Assembly (NCBI GenBank): GCA_010015675.1
Contig: ML976995.1
Coordinates: 400,247 to 464,246 of the forward strand
Reading direction: 5' to 3'
Length of the DNA stretch: 64,000 bases
From: Byssothecium circinans
Lineage: Eukaryota; Ascomycota; Dothideomycetes; Pleosporales; Massarinaceae
A program made the translations under genes and the position numbers. This document shows positions 32,519-43,859 of the stretch, one piece after another (positions within the stretch are counted from its first letter, which is position 1; every line of letters begins with the position of its first letter). A model generated the notes under the pieces. It had not been told where the DNA came from. It searched no databases and saw only the letters and a list, made by a program, of their open reading frames with translations.

Positions 32519-33377
32519 TAGTAATTAAACACCTGCTTAAGCTAGGTAAGTCTAATATCATTGTTCGTCTAGCTAGAGGATGATGAGGTAATAAAGACTT
32601 TATAATATCCTACCTTAATATCCTCTACCTAGCTTAATTAGATGCCCTTGTTAGCGGCCTTATAGATGAAGCTTAGTAGCAGAGCTGATCTATTAGCGCA
32701 GATATATGCTAGGAGCGTAATCTATGCGTGATTGCTATCCTAGAGTAATGCCCTAACCTCTTTTTTTTCCTACATTCGTCTGCTAAATATCCTCTTTATT
32801 CTACTAATAATACTAATTAGGACGCCTTTTTTATCTATATTGTAGATATGACAAGGATCTATGTAATATTAATTAATCTTACTATATAAAAGGTTAAAAT
32901 AGAGGTGATATTTATCCTCTAAATTAGCTTTATAGCGATTGCTATCCATGCCGACTGTCTATTACGAGATAAGATAAATGCTGTGTTAGTTGATAAAGCG
33001 GGTAACCCAGCTCTCACTAACTAGCTCCTTTGCTATCATTGAGGCAAAGTTCCGTATCATCTCTCTAGTAGGAGGTATATGTCTCTCTATAAGTCTTTTA
33101 ATATATCGTACAAGCTCCTGCTCTTGCTGTGGGGTGAGCTTTTGCTAGCTAGAGTTCTTAACTTATGTAGGGCGCGTTATCCCTTAATGCCTTTGGATTA
33201 ATGTAGACCGTACAACACCATATTTAGCAGCAGTTTTCGTGTACGATAAAGTTTCGCCTGGCTTTAGCGATTTAATACCATCAATCGTAGCTTGAATTGG
33301 ATCCATATTGGTGGAGTTGTCGCGTGTTGAAAGTAGGGTGTTTTGGTGTTGCCCGCGCATCACGCGCACGGACACGT

Positions 33378-33890
33378 TATGGTTGGTATGGCGAGGGCCA
33401 AGAGATGTCAAGCACAGCCTCCCGCCGCGACCACTCAGAACCGGGTACTTAGAGCGGGGTCCACTGCAAGCATGATTGACAAGGGAAGGGTCAGTATACT
33501 CGCATTGAACTAACAAGGTAGAAATATGCAAGCTTAACTAAACCAAATGCTATTGTTTTATGGTTAATACGTCACTGCTAGGGGAACATAGTGTTTTAAA
33601 TTTATTTTCATCGTTAAATATCATATCCTATGGCAAATTATATATCATACCTTCAGCTATAAAATAAGCGATACACAATCATTACAACACTGGATAGAGT
33701 TAATTGACTTGTGTACCAGTTAGTTCATCTCATCATGTGCTCAACGTAATTTGGAAGAGGGCACTACTATGTGAAACGTCAATCGCCCGGCAAAGCCTTT
33801 CAAACCAGCGCCAGTACCAGGCGAGTCCTTTTAGACAACCAAAGCAATACTGTAGATTGCATAAACCACCAACCAACAGTGAAGAAAGAG
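33378..33890. other. intergenic, no gene seen
   Basis: This runs from the right target duplication of the Fot/pogo element to the 3' end of the second SAGCG gene. It is moderately AT-rich, and nothing coding is visible. Confidence 0.5.
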
Positions 33891-34838
33891 CTATTGCGGC
33901 TGCCTTTTCTTCTTGTCCTTCTTAGCACGGCTGTTGGCTCCCAGACCGATGAGCTTTAGAGCCCGATTCCCCAGTCCCCTCTCTTCTTTTGCTTCTTTTT
34001 TCGACACCGGAGTCTCCATTGCCATCTTTGGCTTAGCATGTTTGGAGTTCGGTGCAAACTTGGAGGGAGCTGCTACTTGAGGAACGTCTTGAAGGGCGTC
34101 ACGGCTTTTCTTCTCCTTCTTGGTTGTCTTTCGGGTTTCAGTAGCCTGTGGCTTGCTCTTCGCAGCCACCTTGGTATTAGGACCAAACTCCACCCTCTCC
34201 GGCTGCTGAGATTGGCCCGCCCGCTGCTCTTCCTTCATTTTGTTTGCCCTCTCCCGACGAGTTTCTTCAGCCTGAATCCTCTTGCCTGCTCAAAAGTCAC
34301 TTATAAATTCTTCGGTGACCTCCTCTCCGTCGGCCTCCATCTTGTCTATCAACTCATCCAGTTCTGCAGACTCTCCCGCGGACTCATTACTCTCAGGTGG
34401 AGGGACAGCGTAGTTCTCAGTAGGATTTGGATCTTTGAACATCTCCATGTTGAGCTCAGCGCCCTTGGCCCCGTTGTATAAGGCTTGGGTCATTGGTTCG
34501 CTGTTTCGGGGGTGCTCACCACAACCTGCTGAATTAAGGAGAACACGCTCTGCGCAGCGAACTCGTACCTTTGTACGTACACCCGCAACCACCTTAAAGC
34601 GGGTGACCCACCTAGGACAGAAGATATATTCGGCTCTATCCCAGCACCGCTTGGTCATCGGCTTGTTGCACGGCTTGCAGTGATGAGTATTACTCTTCAT
34701 TGTTGTGCCGCTTCTCAAATTCTTGGTGTTAGGATCGAAACCACCATCATTATAGTGGTTGTTGCCATATCCCGGACAAGAATACAGTTCCTTGATAAAA
34801 TCTTCAGTGAGGTTTGAGCCGCCTCTACCGTGGGTCAT
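33891..34838 (-). CDS. SAGCG-motif protein with Lys-rich tail (copy 2), interrupted or spliced
   Basis: ATG 34838 opens 182 codons ending in TGA at 34290-34292. The same frame then continues open to 33891. The first part has a Cys-rich stretch (HHCKPCNKPMTKRCWDRAEY then IFC). It is followed by KVRVRCAERVLLNSAGCGEH, matching the SAGCG block of the copy at 22365. The part after the TGA (ETRRERANKMKEEQRA, ending RAKKDKKKRQPQ) matches that copy's helical and Lys-rich tail, so both parts belong to one gene. Either the TGA is a nonsense mutation, or a 105-nt in-frame intron (34390-34286, GTAATG...AGCAG) removes it and gives 280 aa, close to the 285 aa of copy 1. The Cys pattern could bind a metal. 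It is divergent from the kinase at 35768, as in the first pair. Confidence 0.65.
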
Positions 34839-35767
34839 GATTGTGTCGGTTGGCTTTTACTGGACTAATGCCGTTGAGGGTGGTTATGTTGAAGAGTTGT
34901 AACGTGCACGAGAGACTGGTGCGACTGCGACTTATCAAACCTAACGGGAGCCCCTTTAGCGAGGAGAGGAGGCAAGGTGGGCCCAAGAGGAGCTAGCAGA
35001 ACTTCTCAAGGACAGAGTATCTCCCCAATGTAAGACAAGATAAATCTGGTGATAGCAGCTGGCAAGACCTTCCAGAATGGTAGAAGTCTCCTTAGCGGGG
35101 AGGGGAGGGCAGGCGGGACTTCTCAACGATATCGGGAATTGTCTTTGTGAAGAAGAAGTACGCAATAAGAGTTGAAGCTTAGAGTTGTCGTGGTGGTTGT
35201 GGCGGTTTCTGTGGGTAACTGTAGAGGTGCAAGTCATTAAATAGTCATAAGAGTGCGAAAACAATGGCAGCCTGCTTAGACCGCGAAATTATGTCACCTT
35301 AACCGGTTTTCTTTAGCACGAATATCTCTTTCCCTGTGCTGGGATAGCTCACTGTCGTCGCCGCCAGAGTACGTTTAAACGCCAACAATTATGCGTCGGA
35401 GAAGCCTGCATCTAAAAAATATCGCAAGTCTTCACTTTGGTACCTAGGTAAATCACAAGACATTCACACCTGAAGGGGAGTAAGTCTTTCCATTCCTCAT
35501 GTATTGGATGACTGCTAGGAGCGATAGGCGTTTGGTTCAATGCTGGGCCCTGCCAGCCGTGTGACGTGTCACGTGTAAACGGGAATTCACACAGGGTGTT
35601 AGAGGCAGGCACGCACCCCACTATAAATAATAAAACCAAGCCTCTTTTCCTGCTCCCTTTCAACAACACACTCCTCAACAGCGCACTCCTCAACCTCAGC
35701 GCCAGCCTTCCTCTTTCACGCCAGCTACTCCACTCACAGCAACAAAAAGCGCAGACCACACGTCATA
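34839..35767. promoter_or_regulatory. divergent promoter, SAGCG copy 2 / kinase copy 2
   Basis: These 929 bp lie between divergent start codons. On the kinase side a good TATA box (TATAAATA, 35622-35629) lies 139 bp before the ATG, followed by a CT/CA-rich leader (AACAACACACTCC). GTGACGTGTCACGTG, with CACGTG at 35570-35575, lies 193 bp before the ATG. The corresponding interval of the first pair also has TCACGTG at 226 bp. The region just before the SAGCG gene is GA/CT-rich with repeated ACTTCTCAA and AGGACAGAG-like words. Confidence 0.5.
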
Positions 35768-37393
35768 ATGTTCATCCGACGCAATAAAAATGCCACAGCC
35801 ACGAAACCTCATAGTTTCTTACCAAACCTCTTCCGAAAGTACCCTCAGCCGTCCACCGAAGACCCGTCACGCGTCAGCTCCTTAGTGCAACCGAAGCGCA
35901 AATTTTCCCAAGGGTTCAGCGCAAAACTGCACCTCCCAAAGTCCGCAAAGTCTGCTTCGTTAAGTACGCGCGCCTCGATCTCCAAGATTGTCAAGACCTG
36001 TAGGAGGATCTTTTCGAGAGGTTCCGAAGACTCCGGCTACGGCTCCATCTCTGAGAATGTCGACAACTCAGTCTCCAACCAAGCTCCGAAGCTTCCAACG
36101 CTACGATACCATGATTCTTCGCTTGGGCCCTCCAAACAGTACGAATATGAGGACATAGTGCCCGATGGAGAGCATGATCGACGAGACTTCCCCGCCATCC
36201 GCGCGATGCATAGCAGTAAAATCGCTGCTGCAGTCCTGGAAGTCTTAAATCTCGACGCTGATGCAACCTGCGAAGTCATAGATCGAAAGGAAGGATCGTA
36301 CCACCACGTTGTCATGCTAGCTATTCGCGAGCCAGAGCGGGACGTGCGCGAGCTCGTCCTGAGAATTCCCTCCCATGGAACCGCTGATAACTGGGAGTCC
36401 ATTGACGGCTACCACCTGGAAAATGAAGCCGTCAATATGCTCTACATCCGCAAGAAGACCTCCATACCCATTCCCGAAGTCCTGAGCTTCGACAGCTCTG
36501 TCACCAACGCTATCGGTGCACCTTACATCCTGATGACAAGAATGCCTGGTATACCAGCGCATGATATGTGGCTTGGAAAGCCAATGATGGATGTGGAAGC
36601 AGCTGACCGCCATATTGAGTCTGAATGCCCATCTGAAGAGCTGGAAGAGAAGCGCAATACGTTCTTGCGCTCACTTGCACAGACAATGGCTCAGCTTGAC
36701 CAAGTTACATTCAAGAAGATTGGCGTACCCACTTACTATCGTCTGGAGCTTAACGTTATCATATGCTGGGGTTTCGCGGGTCCTTTCCGATGGCACACAC
36801 CGGAAAAAATGTTCAAAAGCTACACCATTGGTCCTTTTAAATCATCCGTGGAGTACTACAATTCCCGACTAGACATGATTTGCGACCCGGAGGACTTCTT
36901 CAATGAGGACGACAAAGACGATGAATACTACCAATATGCTCTCGGGCTCCGCAAAGTGGTCGACATGATCGTCTCAGCGCTTCCTTCCCCGCCACCCAAC
37001 ATGCTCAACCCTGACACCGGCAAACCTCAAGCTGAGACCTTCGTCCTCCGTCATAACGACTTAGATACACAAAGCATTCTCGTCGACGATAACGGCAGTG
37101 TAGCAGGCATAATCGATTGGGACGGTCTTATGACCGTTCCCCGCTGTTTCGGCCCTACAGCCTTTCCCTTGTTTCTTCGCCGAGACGTGCTTCCGGACTT
37201 CTCCCTCTCCCAAGCTCCATTCTTATTATTCTCTCTTCCAAAGTACCGAGAAGTATTTGCAGAGGAAATGGAGAAGCATACCGATGCGCGTTATACGCGC
37301 AAGTCGCTCTGGTTCGAAGCCGTTCACGCCATGCTATACGAAGACACGGAGCCTAAGCAGTTGGTCCAGATGCTCATGCATGAGATTGACTAG
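35768..37393 (+). CDS. APH-fold kinase-like protein (copy 2)
   Basis: This is an uninterrupted frame of 541 codons from ATG 35768. A basic Ser-rich N-terminus of about 110 residues (KSAKSASLSTRASISKIVK) takes the place of the long acidic extension of copy 1. The kinase-like domain follows. It shows ELVLRIPSHGTADNWESIDG, APYILMTRMPG, the catalytic loop HNDLDTQSIL at residue 429, and IIDWDGL at 450. The 21-residue spacing between the last two equals that of copy 1, and PRCFGPTAFPLFLRRD matches PRCLGPAAVPKFLQRD there. Belonging to the phosphotransferase (APH/choline kinase) superfamily is clear, but the substrate is unknown. It is divergent from SAGCG copy 2 and ends before a 2 kb non-coding stretch. 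Confidence 0.87.
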   Translation: MFIRRNKNATATKPHSFLPNLFRKYPQPSTEDPSRVSSLVQPKRKFSQGFSAKLHLPKSAKSASLSTRASISKIVKTCRRIFSRGSEDSGYGSISENVDNSVSNQAPKLPTLRYHDSSLGPSKQYEYEDIVPDGEHDRRDFPAIRAMHSSKIAAAVLEVLNLDADATCEVIDRKEGSYHHVVMLAIREPERDVRELVLRIPSHGTADNWESIDGYHLENEAVNMLYIRKKTSIPIPEVLSFDSSVTNAIGAPYILMTRMPGIPAHDMWLGKPMMDVEAADRHIESECPSEELEEKRNTFLRSLAQTMAQLDQVTFKKIGVPTYYRLELNVIICWGFAGPFRWHTPEKMFKSYTIGPFKSSVEYYNSRLDMICDPEDFFNEDDKDDEYYQYALGLRKVVDMIVSALPSPPPNMLNPDTGKPQAETFVLRHNDLDTQSILVDDNGSVAGIIDWDGLMTVPRCFGPTAFPLFLRRDVLPDFSLSQAPFLLFSLPKYREVFAEEMEKHTDARYTRKSLWFEAVHAMLYEDTEPKQLVQMLMHEID

Positions 37394-39456
37394 TGTAAGC
37401 GCCTGCCAGTTTATTCCCTTCTTTGGCGTTTGGGCCAAGGCTGGCCTTTTGCGGAGGACTTGCTGCGTGAGAAGATGACACAATTCTTCGAGGTTGACGA
37501 TTGAGGAATCTTTCGTTGACCAGACACTCTCCAAGGCCCAGAGTATTTTTTCTGCGTCCAGAATGTCGAAAAACTTGTGTCCTCACCAGCAAAGAAGGAC
37601 TCATTTGAAGTGAGTCGCTCATGATACATGGACTAGCACACCGACCGAAACAGCTCTCCTCCAGCTTCAAGCCAACCCCTACAAGACACCTTCCATGTCA
37701 GAGGACGAGATAGCGAAGGACTGGTGGCTCCCGAGCCCGGAAGACGACATTCAGAATTGGCGAAAGACTGCTGACTCCCACGACCAGCAAAGGACATCCC
37801 AGATTGTGAAATACTCGTGGCTCCAAACACGAGCAAAGACATTCAACCAAGCCTAAACAAATTACAAACCAGTGAAATAGCCGTTCATGGCTCTGCAATA
37901 TGCAACACATCGGCTTTTGTTATGCACCTCGTTTTCTGCCCCCTCTCACAACAGATGCCACTTCGCCAACTAGCACCGGGAAATTGAACAGCCTTGCAAA
38001 TAACTGAACTCATCCTCTTTTATCTTTTGCATTTTACGAAATCTGTTTCGTAGCAGGCGTTACTTCTTTATGTGTACTGTCAATATTTCTTCTCAGACAG
38101 CGAATCTAAAATGAAAAGATGATAAAAATTAAGAGAGAAAACAAAAATTCAAAAAACCAAATTACAATAAACCATGTCCTTACTTCGACGATAACGCGCC
38201 CTCCTTTCCCATGCATCGCTTCTATCCCAACAAACACCAGGACTGGGTTATCATTGAATTAAAGAGGTTTCTACCGTCGCGGTTCGCTTTCTAACTTCAC
38301 GTGTTCATTCTTTCTTACCACCAGGAACCTAATTCACCCCCAGCTTCACCACTGAATCCAACAATACGAATACGAACAACTGCCATTTCCACACACTGCA
38401 CAGCACCTGCCACACCCAACGAATTCAGCCGACATTACAAGGGCCTGAAGCCAACAGCACAAGCAACCATGCCCTTAATCCTTTGCACAACACCTGCCGC
38501 ATCGTTTAAACACACTGGGCAATCCACACGCCACCGTAAAACCAATTCGCTGATCACTCCAAAGGCCTAGATTCAACAATGCAAAAGCAACTGCAGCTTC
38601 TACATGATACACAATGCCAACCACAACCCACGACTCAAAAAAACAAGTGCATACACAATGAGCGCTCCTACCGCCGCAATTCTACCACGCCCACCCACCT
38701 ACCAACGACAACAACCCCGCCACCACACCTCCCGGTCATCTTCCCATCCTCTCTATCAGCACCCTCAACCTCCATTTGCATCCTACTCACCCTCCCCGCC
38801 GCCCACCAACTAACCCGCTTAGCCCCCAACCCCACCCTTCCCCGCCATCACTGGCCTCGCTCTTAGAAACATCGCCAACTCCCACGTGCCTCGCATCCAT
38901 CCTAGGTCTCCTTCCGCGGAAGAACCTTGTGCTTCGTGGGAACGGAGAGTGTGACTTCTACGGTGGTATATCTTTTATGATTTGTAACTTAAGGCTTGGA
39001 ATGGTGGAATGCAGGGGGTTTAAAGTGTAGCTTTAGGGTCTAGGGGGATGGCGTGAGCGGGATTGGAGGAAGTTTTTGGGGGATGGGCACGGTGGGTGGG
39101 GGCTGGCAGTGGTAATTGGTGGTGGATGTTGTGGCCTGCGCAGGCAAGGGAGAAGGGTATGATGGAGTTGGAGAAAAACCCCGTTTGAGTGAGATTACAG
39201 TGCTAAGGGAAAAGTGTCCTAGCATTTCGGCACCTAAGTGAGCCCACGTAAGGGAAAGTTTTGCGAGACTTTAGTACGCAACTGTGTTACTTAGAAGAAT
39301 GGATGTGGCAAGAGAGGGTCGGGGGTGATGGCAGATCTAGATCAGCAAGGCTTATTTTCCATCCTTAAATGGGCATACATCAAAATGTATTGTGATTTCT
39401 ACTCAACGCTCAATTCCGCGGCACTGCTATCTTCAAGAGATAATACTCAACTGTGT
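37394..39456. other. 2 kb convergent intergenic region
   Basis: No gene is supported. 38040-38180 is AT-rich. 38340-38870 is C/A-rich low-complexity DNA, which explains the Pro/Thr-rich open frames there. The right part holds the 3' flank of the DUF1479 gene. Confidence 0.5.
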
Positions 39457-41048
39457 CTAATCGTAGAACCCCAGCACCTTATTTGCCCGATCCAGCACCT
39501 CCCGCTCCCCCGGAGTCAAGCCTTCAGCATTACTATCCCACTCCTTCAATCCCATAGCTCTGCATCCCTCTTCACCTACCAAATCTTCCATATCCTCAAC
39601 TTTGACGCGACCGACATGCTCGCTCTCGCCGACACCACCACCAAAGTCGGGGCTTGGGATTCCATTAACGAACTTTTCGCGCTGGAGGGCGAGGTACTTT
39701 GCGTTGTCCTCCGTTAATGGACAGGCTGGGATGTACAAGACACTGGAGTCAGATTTTCCGGAATGCGTCTTGTCGACTGCATGAATGGTATCGCAGTGCC
39801 ATGCGACGTAGTCCCCTGGTCGCACGGTCGGCACGTGGATCATGGACTTTTGCAGCTCGAGGTGGGGATGTAGCAGATGCGAGAGTTCCTGGCCGTGGCC
39901 TGGTGTTGCGCCTTGCATCCACGATGACTGTTGTGTATCCAGCTCCCAGTTCCCAGAGGTCAAGAAATCGAGCGAGCTGGATACGGCTTCTGATGCTGTT
40001 TGCGCGCCGATTTCGACGCCTCGTTTCGGACTGAAGAATGGGCGCAGTAGGTAGTATGCTGTTGCTTTTGCTAAAAGAGGGTTGACGAGCAGCGTGCCTT
40101 CGAAAGGTCCTGTGATGGAAAGCGACATCCAGCCCTGGAACATGCGGAACGCTGTGCACGCCCCCACGCCCTGGTGTAGGTCCGACACTACGGGTAGTCT
40201 ACAGCTGGCCTCCCAAGGATCAAATTTTTCCCATTGTCCCTTCCAGACATTGTCGTAGACTTTTCCTAGACCGTATCCCCGTTCGTCCCATCGCTCTACG
40301 CTTCCTCCGTCGACGTGTGGGCCGAGGGCAAAGCGTGCATCGCCGGGCAGCCGCATGCGCAAGCGGTCGCAGTAGCTTATGGGATGTTTTGTGGAAATAG
40401 GCGTATGCGGCTTCGTGGAATGCCAATACGACATCAGGAAGGATTGTGTTTTCAGCATGTTGGGATGAGCGCGGGCGAGTAGCTGAGTGCGGGACCAGTA
40501 GAGTTCGAAGACCTGAGGGTTTTCGGCTGGGAAAGCTAGAGCTTTTTAGCATTGAGGCATGACGGAGGGAAATGGTCTGGCATACCTTTCGTTTGAGGGT
40601 TCTGGCGGATGTATTCGCGCAGGTCCTCCTTCCATCCCAAAGCCTCCTTTTCATCAACAACACCTCGAATCACAGCTACACCGCGCTTCCGGAGTTCTTT
40701 GCTGAACGCCTCGGGCGCATTGTCGATGTCTTTGAAGTCGATCTGTGGAATTACGTTTGAGCCTTGCTCTACGATGAGCGGTATCTCCTTGCGCAAATCC
40801 TCCAGTAAACGCTCCCATGACTGCCGAACCGCATCCTCATTCCCCTTGATCAACCGCGTCTTCAGCTCAGCGTACTCGGGTGTGAGGGGCTCAAACTCCT
40901 GCCCTGACAGCGAAGCGAACGCGTCTGAGATGTCACCCGCGCGTCTCGAGGGTTGAGTATGCGATTGGGTTTGCATAGCTGCGACGCGGGGCCATGGGAA
41001 AGCTCGTCTGGCGGGCGTTCGGAGGGTTCGAATGGCCGAGGAAAACAT
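39457..41048 (-). CDS. DUF1479 (YbiU-like) putative Fe(II)/2-oxoglutarate-type oxygenase
   Basis: I read two exons, 41048-40586 and 40535-39457, with a 50-nt intron (GTATGC...TCTAG) restoring QTKAFPAENPQVFELYW; the product is 513 aa. The N-terminus (MFSSAIRTLRTPARRAFPWP) is Arg/Ser-rich without acids and could be a mitochondrial presequence. The DUF1479 blocks include LRKRGVAVIRGVVDEKEALG, LGPHVDGGSVERW and RPGDYVAWHCDTIHAVD. The HxD pair and the later His resemble the metal site of the double-stranded beta-helix oxygenases, and YSCPLT-like SSVLYIPACPLT follows. The family is common in fungi and its substrate is not known. It is divergent from the beta-glucosidase with 838 bp between them. 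Confidence 0.88.
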
Positions 41049-41886
41049 GGTGAATGACAGCGCTATTCGTGGCGTATCTGTAACAAGGGAGCTTCAACCC
41101 CAACTCATCTCTTCCTCATTATATACTCGTTCCCATGCCGATGAGAGACTGGGAGTGAGAGACAGTTCCGATGGTGGTGGAGAGGCGTGATGCGTGAGGG
41201 GTGGGCCAAGATGCTTCGGATAGCTCCAAATGGGTATAGTTTCCTCTGGTGGCGCTAGGCTTGAAGGAGTCTAGATGGAGCTCGAAGATGTTGAAAGTAT
41301 CATTTCCGACATCTTCCAAAGGGAGTGCCGACGCATCGAATAAGCAACGAAGGAAACAGGAGGAACTGTCTTCGTGGATTGCGAAAAGAGCTTCTCTTCC
41401 CGAAAGGAGATGGCTCGTCTGTTACTGCCGTCGAGAAAATACCCCGCCATCCCACGTTTTCCCTGGATAAAGGATAAAGGCAGGTTGAATCGACGGCCCG
41501 CTTTCTCCATTCACCGCCTTACTTGCCGTCACTTCAAACGGCAGAACGAAGCTGGAGCTTTAGAAAAGCGAAGCTGTTACAGCAAAAAACAGTCACGGGC
41601 CAAACTAGGACCGGGTCTTCGGCTTGATGGCGCCATAGACCATCTTGGGCAGACGGGATAATCGCCCCTCAGCCAACTACGCGTAGTTAAACTGTCCAAT
41701 TATGCCTCAATCGTTGTAGGGTGCGCACATGTTCGTCTGTCCTCGCCGTGTCGACACGGCCGCGGCGGGATGTTTTCCGTAGTCCAACTTCGCTCTAGTA
41801 TATGAGTGCTGAACTCAGAGTCTCTTTCACAGTTGTGTCCACTACCTCAATCTTTGGGGGGAAATTCGCTCTCCCTTCAGCTCACA
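41049..41886. promoter_or_regulatory. divergent promoter, DUF1479 / beta-glucosidase
   Basis: These 838 bp lie between two start codons. On the beta-glucosidase side a TATA-like TAGTATATGAG lies about 85 bp before its ATG, and a GC-rich CGGCCGCGGCGGGA block lies 40 bp further up. ACCCCGCC around 41440 resembles a CreA-type carbon-repression site. Nothing coding is seen. Confidence 0.4.

Positions 41887-43859
<1,973 letters not shown>

Larger units (their letters stand above)
30336..33306 (-). pseudogene. Fot1/pogo DDE transposase remnant
   Basis: The ATG is at 33306. The first 40 residues read cleanly as the N-terminal helix-turn-helix typical of pogo/Fot proteins (MDPIQATIDGIKSL...YTKTAAKYGVVRSTL). 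A TAA codon then interrupts. Downstream the same gene is still legible as LTPQQEQELVRYIKRL, PPTREMIRNFASMIAKELV and ESWVTRFIN. This is the CENP-B/Tc5-type DNA-binding domain. The catalytic DDE part lies in the decayed AT-rich DNA and is interrupted by the inner element and N gap. The C-terminus is recognisable near 30340-30620: a Lys/Ala/Glu-rich helix and an end like TRSGRDVKLPDRFK before the stop at 30336. Many stops look like CAA or CAG changed to TAA or TAG, as RIP would make. It is not functional. Confidence 0.8.
30201..33377 (-). mobile_element. degraded Fot1/pogo-type (Tc1-mariner) DNA transposon
   Basis: The ends are inverted repeats of about 37 bp with one mismatch, starting ACGTGTCCGTGCG and containing GATGCGCGGGCAACACC. 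They are flanked on both sides by the TA dinucleotide (30199-30200 and 33378-33379) expected of Tc1/mariner target duplication. The interior is AT-rich, full of TA steps and stop codons, in the style of RIP. Transposase relics are read on the minus strand (separate entry). A second TIR element (31410-32518), which includes the 986-N gap, sits inside it, so the older element was split by a later insertion. Confidence 0.88.

Noticed and set aside
31449..32561. Open frames of 340-370 codons across the N gap
   Set aside because: They consist of unknown bases; no coding evidence.
36037..36402. Antisense open frames within the kinase copy 2 gene
   Set aside because: Shadow frames of a strongly coding region.
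38301..38866. Pro/Thr/His-rich open frames after kinase copy 2
   Set aside because: They follow from C/A-rich low-complexity DNA; no domain or splice structure.
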